Shown piece by piece: positions 1-4,991 of a stretch of DNA of 8,932 nt. The number at the start of each line of letters is the position of its first letter. The first letter of the stretch is position 1. Below the pieces are notes generated by a model, which was not told the origin of the DNA, made no database searches, and worked only from the letters and a program-made list of their open reading frames with translations. Position numbers and translations under genes: made by a program. Origin of the DNA: Bacillota bacterium (GTDB lineage: Bacteria > Bacillota > Clostridia > Oscillospirales > Ruminococcaceae); assembly GCA_029550985.1 (NCBI GenBank), contig JAKPGH010000301.1, positions 1-8,932 on the forward strand, given 5' to 3'.

Positions 1-1
1 C

Positions 2-349
2 CAGAAGCTGCTGGAGCTGGCGGAGCGAGCCATTTCCCGCATGGAGCCCAAAAACTTCCGCTACCGGGTGGGCCGCATTGCCACCGGGGATGTGTTTGTG
101 CAGGACCCCGCCGTCAAGGAGGACATCGTCCGCCGCTGCCACCCCCTTTGCGTGGAGATGGAAGGGGCGGCGGTGGCCCAGGCGGCCTTTTTGTGCGGCA
201 CGCCCTTTTTGGTGATTCGCTCCCTTTCCGACGATGCGGGCCACGGAGCCCAGCTTTCCTTTGAGCAGTTTGTGGAGCAGGCGGCCCGCAACTCCGCCGA
301 TATTGTGCTGGGCATGATTCGGCAAAGCGCGCGGGAGGAAAAGCTCTAA
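2..349 (+). CDS. mtnN: 5'-methylthioadenosine/S-adenosylhomocysteine nucleosidase, 3' part
   Basis: This is the C-terminal 115 residues of an MTA/SAH nucleosidase; the start lies left of the window. The family hydrolyses methylthioadenosine and S-adenosylhomocysteine to adenine plus the thioribose, recycling by-products of methylation and polyamine synthesis in the cytoplasm. The visible part carries the family signatures in order: GRIATGDVFV, then the substrate-binding VEMEGAAVAQ, then the active-site segment RSLSDDAG, whose first Asp matches the catalytic acid of the family. Full-length enzymes are about 230 residues, so roughly half is present. The frame is open from base 2 and the codon for Met at 41 is internal, not a start. 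It ends at TAA just before a region with its own promoter. The next gene (yjbQ) converges on it, so it is the last gene of its transcript. Assignment is firm; MtnN versus a close purine/uridine phosphorylase-fold relative is settled by the MEGAA and SDDAG motifs. Confidence 0.93.
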   Translation, partial: QKLLELAERAISRMEPKNFRYRVGRIATGDVFVQDPAVKEDIVRRCHPLCVEMEGAAVAQAAFLCGTPFLVIRSLSDDAGHGAQLSFEQFVEQAARNSADIVLGMIRQSAREEKL

Positions 350-386
350 GCGGCGGTAAAAAGTGCGTGGCAATCCTTGCCGTTAA

Positions 387-413
387 TTGACAGGATGGGG
401 AAATTGGTATAAT
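387..413 (+). promoter_or_regulatory. Near-consensus sigma-A promoter without a downstream gene
   Basis: A perfect -35 box TTGACA (387-392) and a perfect -10 box TATAAT (408-413) are separated by 15 bases. The -10 is preceded by TGG, which makes it an extended -10. The spacer is shorter than the usual 17, but the extended -10 compensates; a shifted -10 (TAATAT, 410-415) would give a 17-base spacer. Transcription would start near 420 and run right into the hairpin at 483-510. No open reading frame with a properly spaced ribosome binding site lies downstream on this strand, so the promoter probably serves a non-coding transcript. Confidence 0.6.
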
Positions 414-419
414 ATGAAG

Positions 420-510
420 AATAACTGAGGAAATCTTTTCGGTGACAACCTTCCACTAGGAGGATGCGCAAGATAAACGACAAGGCGCGAAGGTTTTTGC
501 CTTCGCGCCT
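420..510 (+). ncRNA. Candidate small RNA of unknown class
   Basis: The predicted transcript from the strong promoter at 387-413 would be about 90 nt. It contains a small hairpin CCTTC-CACTA-GGAGG (about 451-465), an unpaired purine-rich linker, and an 11-bp GC-rich stem AGGCGCGAAGG/CCTTCGCGCCT (483-493 with 500-510, 6-base loop). I compared it by eye with 6S RNA, small SRP RNA, tmRNA, RNase P and common riboswitch consensus motifs and found no match. The final hairpin lacks a clear U-tract (CGGTGTATAC follows), so the 3' end is uncertain and the transcript might extend to about 540, antisense to the tail of yjbQ. The sequence shows promoter and hairpin; the existence of an RNA is inference. 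Confidence 0.35.
483..510. terminator. Strong hairpin between convergent genes, possible terminator
   Basis: An 11-bp perfect stem (483-493 with 500-510) closes on the loop TTTTTG. It lies between the ends of mtnN (+) and yjbQ (-), 29 bases beyond the yjbQ stop, where a shared terminator is expected. Neither side has a clean T-run: rightward it reads CGGTGTATAC, leftward TGTCGTTTATCT. Termination is therefore plausible on the yjbQ side but not certain. It may instead be the 3' stem of the candidate small RNA. Confidence 0.45.
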
Positions 511-539
511 CGGTGTATACAAAAGTTGCGGCGTTTTTG

Positions 540-956
540 TTATTCCCCAATCACCTTGATGAGGACCCGCTTTTCCCGCATGCCGTCAAATTCGCCGTAG
601 AAGATTTGCTCCCAGGGGCCAAAGTCCAGCTTGCCGTCGGTGATGGCCACCACCACCTCCCGCCCCATGACGCTGCGTTTGAGGTGGGCGTCGGCGTTGT
701 CCTCGTAGCCGTTGTGGCGGTACTGGCTGTAGGGCTTTTCGGGGGCCAGCTTTTCCAGCCAAACCTCCATGTCGTGGTGGAGGCCCGATTCGTCGTCGTT
801 GATAAACACGCTGGCGGTGATGTGCATGGCGTTGCAGAGCACCAAACCTTCCTTTACGCCGCTTTCCTTTACCGCCTTGCGCACTTCCTCGGTGATGTTG
901 ACAAAGGCCCTGCGCTGAGGAACCCGAACGGTGAGCACTTTCCGATAGGATTTCAT
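540..956 (-). CDS. yjbQ: YjbQ family (UPF0047) protein, secondary thiamine-phosphate synthase type
   Basis: This encodes a 138-residue protein of the YjbQ/UPF0047 family, a small one-domain trimeric beta-fold. Some members have weak thiamine-phosphate synthase activity in vitro, which is the source of the database name; the physiological role is not settled. Family signatures are present: NAMHITASVFIND (about 42-54, with His45), LHHDMEVWL (Asp62), YRHNGYEDNADAHLKRSVMG (His81, His91), then a C-terminal GPWEQIFYGEFDG and basic REKRVLIKV. The length matches the family. The open frame extends upstream to 1073, but the start is set at ATG 954-956 because GGAGGGAG sits at the right distance before it and the family begins here. 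The upstream 39 codons would overlap the promoter region. It is monocistronic, divergent from glyS and convergent with mtnN. Family assignment is firm; biochemical function is not shown by the sequence. Confidence 0.92.
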   Translation of the reverse strand: MKSYRKVLTVRVPQRRAFVNITEEVRKAVKESGVKEGLVLCNAMHITASVFINDDESGLHHDMEVWLEKLAPEKPYSQYRHNGYEDNADAHLKRSVMGREVVVAITDGKLDFGPWEQIFYGEFDGMREKRVLIKVIGE

Positions 957-1001
957 GTACAACTCCCTCCATCTTCCTGACAAAAAATGGACAAACCTTT
1001 T

Positions 1002-1034
1002 GGGTATTATACCCGAAACGGCAGGAAGGCGCAA
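1002..1034 (-). promoter_or_regulatory. yjbQ promoter with palindrome over the -10 box
   Basis: On the minus strand a perfect TATAAT (1006-1011) lies 46 bases upstream of the yjbQ start, with a weak -35 TTGCGC (1029-1034) at a 17-base spacing. The -10 is embedded in a perfect inverted repeat GGGTAT-T-ATACCC (1002-1014). The repeat may be a repressor operator or a chance feature of the TATAAT core; nothing else in the window identifies a binding protein. Confidence 0.5.
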
Positions 1035-1066
1035 GGGGCCGACATTGGCGAATTTATGCCTTTTTC

Positions 1067-1095
1067 TTGACATTTTTGCAAGATATGGGTAAACT
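1067..1095 (+). promoter_or_regulatory. glyS promoter
   Basis: A perfect -35 TTGACA (1067-1072) is followed after 17 bases by TAAACT (1090-1095, four of six matches to consensus). Transcription would begin near 1102, giving a leader of only about 30 nt before the TTG start at 1132. That leaves no room for a T-box leader, which often controls glyS in Firmicutes. Confidence 0.6.
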
Positions 1096-1117
1096 TAAAA
1101 AATCGTAGGAAATGAAC

Positions 1118-1124
1118 AGGAGGG
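1118..1124 (+). promoter_or_regulatory. glyS ribosome binding site, decides the TTG start
   Basis: AGGAGGG (1118-1124) is seven bases upstream of the TTG at 1132. The next in-frame ATG (1153) is 28 bases away, too far to use this site. This supports TTG as the initiation codon. Confidence 0.8.
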
Positions 1125-1131
1125 CTTTGCC

Positions 1132-2508
1132 TTGGACAACAGCCAGAAAAGTATGGAAAAAATCGTCGCTCTTTGTAAGGGCAGAGGGTATGTCTATGCC
1201 GGTTCGGAAATTTACGGCGGCCTTGCCAATACCTGGGATTACGGCCCTCTGGGCGTCGAGCTGAAGAACAATATCAAGCGGGCCTGGTGGAAGAAGTTCG
1301 TGCAGGAAAACCCCTACAACGTGGGATTGGACAGCGCCATTCTGATGAATCCCCAGGTTTGGGTGGCCTCCGGACATGTGGGCGGCTTTACCGACCCTCT
1401 GATGGACTGCAAGAGCTGCAAAACCCGCCACCGCGCCGATAACCTGATTGAAGACCAGGCAAAAGTGAACCCCGCCGGTTGGAGCAACGAGCAGATGATG
1501 GAGTTCATCCGGGAAAACGGCATCAAGTGCCCCAACTGCGGCAGCACCGACTTTACCGATATCCGCAAGTTCAACCTGATGTTCAAGACTTTCCAGGGCG
1601 TCACCGAAACCGCCCAGAACGAAATCTACCTGCGGCCCGAGACAGCACAGGGCATCTTTGTCAACTTTGCCAACGTGCTGCGCACCACCCGCCGCAAGCT
1701 GCCCTTTGGCGTCTGCCAGGTGGGCAAAAGCTTCCGCAACGAAATCACCCCCGGCAACTTTATCTTCCGCACCCGGGAATTTGAGCAGATGGAGCTGGAA
1801 TTCTTCTGCAAGCCGGGCGAAGACTTGCAGTGGTTCCACTATTGGAAGGACTACTGCCACAACTGGCTGCTGGGCCTGGGAATTAAGAAGGAAAACCTGA
1901 GAATCCGCGACCACAGGCCGGAAGAGCTTTCCCACTATTCCAAGGCCACCAGCGACTTTGAATTCCTGTTCCCCTTCGGCTGGGGCGAGCTGTGGGGCAT
2001 TGCGGACCGCACCGACTACGATTTGAGCGCCCACAGCAAGCATTCCGGCCAGCGGTTGGAATACTTCGACCAGGAGTCCGGGGAGCACTATGTCCCTTAT
2101 GTGGTGGAGCCCTCTCTGGGCGTGGAGCGCATGCTCCTCACCGTTTTGGTGGACGCCTATGACGAGGAGGAGCTGGAGGGCGGAGACGTGCGCACCGTCC
2201 TGCGCCTGCATCCTGCGCTGGCTCCCTATAAGGTGGCGGTGCTGCCCCTTTCCAAGAAGCTCAGCCAGCAGGCCACCGAAATCTACCTCCGGCTGCGGAA
2301 GAGCTTTATGGCGGATTATGACGATTCCGGCGCCATCGGCCGCCGTTACCGCCGTCAGGACGAGATCGGAACTCCTCTGTGCGTCACCTATGACTTTGAG
2401 TCGGAAAACGACGGCTGCGTCACCGTCCGCGACCGGGACACCATGGCCCAGGACCGCATTCCCATCGACCAGCTGGAAAGCTACATCGCCGCCAAAATCG
2501 CCTACTAA
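1132..2508 (+). CDS. glyS: Glycyl-tRNA synthetase, single-chain class II
   Basis: This 458-residue enzyme charges tRNA-Gly with glycine using ATP. It is the homodimeric alpha2-type GlyRS found in Gram-positive bacteria, archaea and eukaryotes (often annotated glyS or glyQS), not the alpha2beta2 type. The N-terminal core has GSEIYGGLANTWDYGPLG (24-41). A zinc-type insertion carries paired cysteines C93-x-x-C96 and C133-x-x-C136. RPETAQGIFVNF (168-179) precedes motif 2 (FRNEI 201-205, RTREFEQMELEFF 213-225). ADRTDYDLSAHSKHSG (291-306) contacts glycine and ATP, and motif 3 is EPSLGVERML (326-335, Arg333). Residues from about 360 form the anticodon-binding domain. The length is normal (about 460). 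It starts with TTG behind a strong SD and ends at a hairpin terminator 6 bases after the stop. It is a single-gene transcript, divergent from yjbQ. There is no frameshift, and all key motifs are intact. Confidence 0.97.
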   Translation: MDNSQKSMEKIVALCKGRGYVYAGSEIYGGLANTWDYGPLGVELKNNIKRAWWKKFVQENPYNVGLDSAILMNPQVWVASGHVGGFTDPLMDCKSCKTRHRADNLIEDQAKVNPAGWSNEQMMEFIRENGIKCPNCGSTDFTDIRKFNLMFKTFQGVTETAQNEIYLRPETAQGIFVNFANVLRTTRRKLPFGVCQVGKSFRNEITPGNFIFRTREFEQMELEFFCKPGEDLQWFHYWKDYCHNWLLGLGIKKENLRIRDHRPEELSHYSKATSDFEFLFPFGWGELWGIADRTDYDLSAHSKHSGQRLEYFDQESGEHYVPYVVEPSLGVERMLLTVLVDAYDEEELEGGDVRTVLRLHPALAPYKVAVLPLSKKLSQQATEIYLRLRKSFMADYDDSGAIGRRYRRQDEIGTPLCVTYDFESENDGCVTVRDRDTMAQDRIPIDQLESYIAAKIAY

Positions 2509-2514
2509 CCAAAC

Positions 2515-2547
2515 AAAAACTCCCTCCGCAACCGAGAGGGAGTTTTT
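2515..2547. terminator. Bidirectional intrinsic terminator between glyS and the Crp-family gene
   Basis: Stem ACTCCCTC (2519-2526) pairs with GAGGGAGT (2536-2543) across a 9-base loop. An A-run (2515-2518) precedes and a T-run (2544-2547) follows, so the hairpin has a U-tract in both directions. It lies 6 bases after the glyS stop and 6 bases beyond the stop of the convergent regulator gene, and should terminate both. Confidence 0.9.
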
Positions 2548-2553
2548 CCGTAC

Positions 2554-3222
2554 CTAGGGCTTGTGAAGCTCAAACTCGTTTTTGAAATAGGAAATCAGCC
2601 CTTCCCGCTTCATGGCGCTCAGCTCCCGGGAAAGGGCGCTGCGCTCCACCGAAAGGAAGTCCGCCAATTCCTGCCGGTCGAAGGGAATCCGAAACCGGCT
2701 GCTGCCGTGCTCCGCCGCCTGGATGGAAAGGGAGCTCATCACCTTTTCCCGGATGGAGCGGGAGGAGAGAATCTCATTTTTTTGGTTGAGGTTTAAATTC
2801 TTTTGTGCCAACACCCGCACCATATTTTCGATGAGGCGGCCGTGAAAGGAGCAGGAGGAGGGGCAGGTGGTGATGATCCGGCGGTAATTCATCAGGAGCA
2901 CGTCACAGTCGGTGACGGGGAGCACGCTGACCGGAAGGACGTCGATTTCGGCGCAGGCAAAGGCTTCGCCGAACAAATCCCCGGGCAGGAGTTTGGCCAA
3001 AATGGAGCGGTTGCCAAAAATGTCGTCCCGAACCACCTGCACCGCGCCGCTGAGCACCAACCCCAGCCATCGGGGCGGGTCCCCCGCCAGAAAGATGGCC
3101 TGTTCCCTGGCATAGTGGGCAAGGCGGGCGTCCAGGCAGCTGAGCATGCTGTCCAAGTTCTGGGGGGAAATCCCCTGAAACAGAAGGTTGTCCTTCAGCA
3201 GGTCGATATACGGCTCGATCAT
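2554..3222 (-). CDS. Crp/Fnr-family transcriptional regulator
   Basis: This 222-residue protein has the two-domain architecture of the Crp/Fnr family. An N-terminal cyclic-nucleotide-like beta-barrel (about 15-125) has the turn GLVLSGAVQV (54-63) and the cassette LPGDLFGEAFAC (79-90). A dimer helix (about 125-150) leads to a winged helix-turn-helix (about 155-215) with FDRQELADFLSVERSALSRELSAMKREGLI (181-210), where SVERSALSREL is the recognition helix. Such proteins bind palindromic sites as dimers and often govern anaerobic, nitrosative or redox responses. Cysteines occur at 29, 90, 106, 120 and 124, the last two as C-PSS-C followed by SFH before the dimer helix. The N-terminal four-cysteine arrangement of the [4Fe-4S] FNR type is absent. 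The arginine and serine pattern of the cAMP site is not clear, so the ligand is unknown. The start at 3220-3222 follows an AGAGGTGA ribosome site. It is divergent from an unknown gene and then a nitroreductase, which may be targets (inference). Confidence 0.9.
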   Translation of the reverse strand: MIEPYIDLLKDNLLFQGISPQNLDSMLSCLDARLAHYAREQAIFLAGDPPRWLGLVLSGAVQVVRDDIFGNRSILAKLLPGDLFGEAFACAEIDVLPVSVLPVTDCDVLLMNYRRIITTCPSSCSFHGRLIENMVRVLAQKNLNLNQKNEILSSRSIREKVMSSLSIQAAEHGSSRFRIPFDRQELADFLSVERSALSRELSAMKREGLISYFKNEFELHKP

Positions 3223-3254
3223 CCCATCACCTCTCCGGGCATTGTGTTCTTTCC

Positions 3255-3267
3255 CTATAGTATAGCA
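3255..3267 (-). promoter_or_regulatory. Promoter of the Crp-family gene, extended -10
   Basis: On the minus strand TGC-TATACT (3267-3259) forms an extended -10 element; no good -35 is seen, only a T-rich stretch about 17 bases upstream. The TSS would be near 3252, about 30 bases before the start codon. The perfect inverted repeat CTATA-G-TATAG (3255-3265) overlaps this -10 and could be a site for autoregulation, though it is short and AT-rich. Confidence 0.45.
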
Positions 3268-3311
3268 GAAAAAGGTTGCTTAAAAAACAGGAATCGCCCT
3301 GCTCTATTTTG

Positions 3312-3320
3312 TGGTATGCT
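3312..3320 (+). promoter_or_regulatory. Promoter of the unknown 131-aa gene, extended -10
   Basis: TGG-TATGCT (3312-3320) is an extended -10 with five of six consensus matches and no clear -35. The TSS would be near 3327, giving a leader of about 22 nt with the SD AGGTGA at 3336-3341. With the opposite-facing promoter at 3259-3267, this makes a divergent regulatory region of 126 bases between the two genes. Confidence 0.4.
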
Positions 3321-3348
3321 ATGGATAGGAAAGGCAGGTGACTGGCAG

Positions 3349-3744
3349 ATGGGCAGAGCATTGTCGGTCCAGGGTTATTTCAGCCCGTCGGGGGCAAAGC
3401 CGATTCCCTGCTCCCTCCGCATTTCCCTGGACGGCAGCGGCCTTCACGAAAACCTGACCGTCGAAGGGGAGGGTGCCTACCGCATCACCGCCCCGTTTCA
3501 CCCCATCCGGGAGCTGGTTCGCCGGGCACGCCGGGAGGCGTCCGGTCGGGAAGGGACGTTGGAGCTTTCCGCCCGGCTGGAGGGCAGCGCAGAGGGATGG
3601 CGCAGGGTGGAGGTGACCGCCTGGTTGCGGATTCGCAAGGGCTTTGAAATGCTGACGCTGGAGCAGGGAAACAGGGGGCAGATTTCCCTGCCGTACCAGG
3701 CGGTGGAAACCTTGGCAAATATACAGCGGAGCGGGCAGGCATAG
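3349..3744 (+). CDS. Hypothetical protein, 131 aa
   Basis: I do not recognise this protein. The open frame runs upstream to 2803, but that part is antisense to the Crp-family gene. The real start is ATG 3349, with AGGTGA (3336-3341) seven bases before it and an extended -10 further upstream. The 131 residues have no signal peptide or membrane segment. Residues 3-60 look like alternating beta strands (LSVQGYFSPSG, CSLRISLDG, ENLTVEGEGAYRI). A basic helix follows (PIRELVRRARREASGREG, about 52-69), then more strands with WRRVEVTAWLRI, and a C-terminal QGNRGQISLPYQAVETLANI. There is one cysteine (in PIPCSL) and no catalytic motif. It is divergent from a Crp/Fnr regulator and 41 bases from the next gene (50 to its likely start), a nitroreductase, so it may form a small regulated unit with them. 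The good ribosome site, promoter and codon use like its neighbours support it as a real gene. Confidence 0.72.
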   Translation: MGRALSVQGYFSPSGAKPIPCSLRISLDGSGLHENLTVEGEGAYRITAPFHPIRELVRRARREASGREGTLELSARLEGSAEGWRRVEVTAWLRIRKGFEMLTLEQGNRGQISLPYQAVETLANIQRSGQA

Positions 3745-3783
3745 ATGCTCAGGCTATTGATATTTGAATAAAATTCGATAAGA

Positions 3784-3789
3784 AGGTGA
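3784..3789 (+). promoter_or_regulatory. Ribosome binding site of the nitroreductase gene, decides a GTG start
   Basis: AGGTGA (3784-3789) overlaps the upstream GTG at 3786, which therefore cannot be the start. It lies five bases before the in-frame GTG at 3795, which is chosen as the initiation codon. Confidence 0.65.
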
Positions 3790-3794
3790 TTGCT

Positions 3795-4358
3795 GTGAAT
3801 GAGACGCTGAAAACCATTGCGGAACGGTATTCCTGCCGGGATTTTGACGGTGTCATGCCTCCGGACGGGGATTTGCGGGCCATCGCCCAGGCGGCCATTC
3901 AGGCGCCCAGCGGGACCAACCGCCAGCACTGGCAGATTATTGTGGTGAAAAACCGGCAGCTTCTTGCCGACATGGAGGCCGAAGGCCTGAAGATGCTGGC
4001 CGCCATGGAAGACCCGTCCTTTTACCAGCGCATCATGTCCCGGGGAGGCAAGCTGTTTTACAACGCCCCCTGCATGGTGCTGATTGCCGTCAAGGAAGCC
4101 CAGCCCAAAGGCGCCGAGCTCATTGATTTGGGAATAGTGGCCCAAAATGTGGCGCTGGCCGCCACCTCGCTGGGGATTGCCAACGTCCACTGCGGCCTGG
4201 TGAGCCTGGCCTTCGCAGGGGAGAAAGCCCCGGAATTTAAGAAGCGCCTTCAGTTCCCCGAAGGCTACGAATGCGGTATGGGCGTTTTGTTGGGATACGC
4301 CAAAACCACCAAAGCCCCCCATGAGCCAAATCCCGAAAAGATTACCTGGATTGAATAA
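3795..4358 (+). CDS. Nitroreductase-family FMN oxidoreductase
   Basis: This 187-residue protein belongs to the nitroreductase superfamily: FMN-dependent homodimers that reduce nitro compounds, quinones or flavins with NAD(P)H in the cytoplasm. The N-terminal FMN phosphate-binding motif RYSCRDFDG (11-19, with Arg11, Ser13 and Arg15) is present. So are the flavin-contacting APSGTNRQHWQIIVV (37-51), the YNAPCMVLIAV segment (89-99), the helix LIDLGIVAQNVALAATSLGIANVHCG (109-134), and the terminal GVLLGYAKTTKAPHEPNPEKITWIE typical of the family. The length is at the short end of the family but complete, and no extra domain such as a ferredoxin is fused. Substrate cannot be read from the sequence. 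It follows the unknown 131-aa gene by 50 bases, without an obvious terminator between, and may be cotranscribed; an AT-rich stretch (TAAAAT, 3769-3774) is a possible own -10. A strong terminator follows. The start is GTG 3795, based on SD spacing. Confidence 0.92.
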   Translation: MNETLKTIAERYSCRDFDGVMPPDGDLRAIAQAAIQAPSGTNRQHWQIIVVKNRQLLADMEAEGLKMLAAMEDPSFYQRIMSRGGKLFYNAPCMVLIAVKEAQPKGAELIDLGIVAQNVALAATSLGIANVHCGLVSLAFAGEKAPEFKKRLQFPEGYECGMGVLLGYAKTTKAPHEPNPEKITWIE

Positions 4359-4367
4359 ATCCAACAC

Positions 4368-4402
4368 AAAAGCCGCCGGGCATGGATGTCCGGCGGCTTT
4401 TT
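4368..4402 (+). terminator. Intrinsic terminator after the nitroreductase gene
   Basis: A long GC-rich hairpin (stem from 4370 to about 4382, pairing with about 4387 to 4399; core GCCGCCGG/CCGGCGGC) is preceded by AAAA and followed by TTTTT. It begins about ten bases after the nitroreductase stop. The flanking A-run means it could also act leftward. Confidence 0.92.
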
Positions 4403-4407
4403 GGCAT

Positions 4408-4435
4408 AAAAAGGCCGTCCCCGTCGGGAACGGCC
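4408..4435 (-). terminator. Intrinsic terminator of the lysine operon
   Basis: Read on the minus strand, a stem GGCCGT/ACGGCC with an inner CCC/GGG pairing (4413-4435) is followed directly by TTTTT (4412-4408). It lies 22 bases after the stop of the ACT-domain gene, the last gene of the asd-dapA-dapB operon. It is back to back with the nitroreductase terminator and insulates the two transcripts. Confidence 0.88.
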
Positions 4436-4457
4436 GGAAGGATAAAGTCGCGATGGA

Positions 4458-4922
4458 TTACAGCGCAAAGCTTTGATTCAAAGCCTGGATGGCGTTTTCC
4501 AAATCGGTGGAGGCGATGAGGAGAGAAATGTCGATTTCCGAGGTGGTGATGAGCAGAAGCTCCACGTTGCTCTCGGCCAGCGCCGACAGAGCCCGGGCAA
4601 AGACGCCGGGAGTGGTGCGCATCTCCTCCCCGTAGAGCTGAAGCTTGCAGTTTCCGCTGCTCACCAAAGCCTTGATTTGGGGGTACTGCTCCCGCAGCTT
4701 TCGGGAAACGTCCAAAACCCGGCGCAAATCGTCGTCGGAACAGGTAAAGGAAATGCTTAAGGTTTCCCCTACCGGGGCCGTTTGGGATACCATGTCGATG
4801 TTAATGTTTGCCTGGGCAAGCTGCTGAAAAATTTCGGCCGCCAATCCGGTGGCAAGGGGAATGTTGTGAAAGGTGACGACGGCAATCTTTTCACAATAGC
4901 TTAAGCGGGTTACCCCGTGCAT
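4458..4922 (-). CDS. Standalone two-ACT-domain protein, aspartokinase regulatory (beta) subunit-like
   Basis: This encodes 154 residues consisting only of two ACT domains. The first (about 10-75) includes EKIAVVTFHNIPLATGLAAEIFQQLAQANINIDMVSQ, and the second (about 92-154) includes PGVFARALSALAESNVELLLITTSEIDISLLI and ends ENAIQALNQSFAL. The pattern (INIDMVSQ, TSEIxIS, xAIxALxxxF) closely follows the C-terminal regulatory half of lysine-sensitive aspartokinase, which in Bacillus LysC is also made separately as a beta subunit from an internal start. No kinase domain is present and no frameshifted kinase remnant lies upstream, so this is a true standalone gene. By family knowledge it would bind lysine or another amino acid and could dock on an aspartokinase encoded elsewhere; that is inference. 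The start is ATG 4920-4922 with AGGAGG eight bases upstream; a GTG nine bases earlier overlaps the SD spacing. It is the last gene of the lysine operon, 69 bases after dapB, and precedes the terminator. Confidence 0.88.
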   Translation of the reverse strand: MHGVTRLSYCEKIAVVTFHNIPLATGLAAEIFQQLAQANINIDMVSQTAPVGETLSISFTCSDDDLRRVLDVSRKLREQYPQIKALVSSGNCKLQLYGEEMRTTPGVFARALSALAESNVELLLITTSEIDISLLIASTDLENAIQALNQSFAL

Positions 4923-4991
4923 GCACAGCACCTCCTGCTTCTTTTCTGTCTGCCTGCGGCAAAAACGGCTGGGTTTCCAACGGCGTATGGG

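Noticed and set aside
369..381. Short hairpin GGCAA-TCC-TTGCC after mtnN as a terminator
   Set aside because: The stem is five pairs with a 3-base loop and no T-run, too weak to call.
463..563. Small open frame starting at the ATG just after AGGAGG near 461-466
   Set aside because: The ATG directly abuts the SD with no spacing, and the frame runs through the 11-bp hairpin and into antisense yjbQ.
957..1131. T-box leader for glyS
   Set aside because: The gap is only 175 bases and is shared with the divergent yjbQ promoter; the predicted leader is about 30 nt, and no T-box sequence or terminator pair is seen.
1054..2211. 385-codon open frame on the minus strand opposite glyS
   Set aside because: It is antisense to a firmly identified glycyl-tRNA synthetase; its translation has low-complexity, shadow-like composition and no family motif or ribosome site.
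2803..3348. Upstream extension of the 131-aa gene's open frame
   Set aside because: It is antisense to the Crp-family gene; the ribosome site and promoter place the start at 3349.
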